This document shows positions 12,454 to 12,656 of a stretch of 12,656 nt of DNA, one piece after another (within the stretch, counting starts at the first letter, position 1; each line of letters opens with the position of its first letter). Where the stretch lies: contig JAURFJ010000032.1 of NCBI GenBank assembly GCA_030834365.1, positions 1-12,656 on the forward strand, written 5' to 3'. Below the pieces are notes generated by a model. It ran no database searches and was not told the DNA's origin. It was given only the letters and a program-made list of their open reading frames with translations. Position numbers and translations under genes: made by a program. Origin of the DNA: Flavobacteriaceae bacterium (GTDB taxonomy: Bacteria; Bacteroidota; Bacteroidia; Flavobacteriales; Flavobacteriaceae).

Positions 12454-12656
12454 ATGCTTACAGTTTCTAATCTTTCGATTCAATTCGGAAAAAGAGTCTT
12501 ATTTGACGAAGTAAACGTGACCTTTACCCAAGGCAATTGCTACGGGATTATCGGGGCCAATGGTGCGGGGAAATCTACCTTCATGAAGGTGCTTTCTAGA
12601 AAAATGGATCCCACCTCTGGACGGGTAATCCTAGAACCCGGAAAGCGCATGTCTGT
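12454..12656 (+). CDS. ABC-F family ATPase (YbiT-like), N-terminal fragment
   Basis: The first 67 codons of a gene cut by the right edge of the window. It begins MLTVSNLSIQFGKRVLFDEV, has Walker A GANGAGKST (34-42), and continues TSGRVILEPGKRMS. The QFGKRVLF opening, the GNCYGIIGANGAGKST spacing and the EPGKRMS end match YbiT-like ABC-F proteins, which are soluble twin-ATPase proteins acting on the ribosome E site, not transporters. The second ATPase domain and the inter-domain linker that would confirm the subfamily lie outside the window. ATG start, 7 bases downstream of the transaldolase, so part of the same transcript. Confidence 0.88.
   Translation, partial: MLTVSNLSIQFGKRVLFDEVNVTFTQGNCYGIIGANGAGKSTFMKVLSRKMDPTSGRVILEPGKRMS

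Noticed and set aside
1..12656. Mobile elements, CRISPR, toxin-antitoxin or defence system
   Set aside because: Every sizeable gene is a recognisable housekeeping or metabolic family, no spaced repeats or transposase motifs were seen, and base composition is even across the window.

Overview
The window looks like chromosomal housekeeping DNA from a member of the Bacteroidota, most likely a marine-type flavobacterium (Flavobacteriales). The support is: exact copies of the Bacteroidota promoter element TAnnTTTG in front of several genes; almost no Shine-Dalgarno sequences; a Bacteroidota-style serine hydroxymethyltransferase, SRP RNA and YbiT-like ABC-F protein; and an exonuclease whose C-terminal half follows a flavobacterial layout. 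Base composition is moderate and even. I see no mobile element, phage gene, CRISPR array, tRNA or rRNA.

Region 1 (1-3905, minus strand) is a tight five-gene operon transcribed right to left: a Gfo/Idh/MocA oxidoreductase, a DUF1015 protein, the PLP-homeostasis protein YggS, a DnaQ-type 3'-5' exonuclease with a decayed GIY-YIG half, and the first 24 codons of tRNA dimethylallyltransferase (miaA). Three of the four junctions overlap (two ATGA overlaps and one 11-base overlap) and the fourth is 15 bases. A short divergent region separates the operon from pcm.

Region 2 (3943-8271) holds pcm on the plus strand, meeting a minus-strand cluster clpB-tetR-smpB tail to tail with 2 bases between stop codons. 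ClpB (protein disaggregase) and SmpB (trans-translation) both deal with damaged or stalled translation products, and a TetR-family repressor sits between them. The tetR coding sequence contains a perfect 11-bp inverted repeat near its 5' end.

Region 3 (8272-10867) contains the AT-rich clpB/glyA intergenic region with small palindromes and a good glyA -7 element, then glyA (plus), then a plant-type glutaminyl-peptide cyclotransferase lipoprotein (minus) meeting glyA tail to tail.

Region 4 (10856-12656, plus strand) starts with the small SRP RNA gene (ffs), which is too short to be a protein gene and is unmistakable from its domain IV sequence. Its U-tract runs almost into the start codon of a short-chain dehydrogenase, followed with overlap by a TalC-type transaldolase and then the start of an ABC-F ATPase gene cut by the window end.

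No novel defence or mobile system was found. The best second-look items are the degenerate, shortened exonuclease/GIY-YIG protein, the ffs-to-dehydrogenase junction, the interleaved divergent promoters at ffs, the hairpin inside tetR, and the DUF1015-YggS-oxidoreductase linkage.
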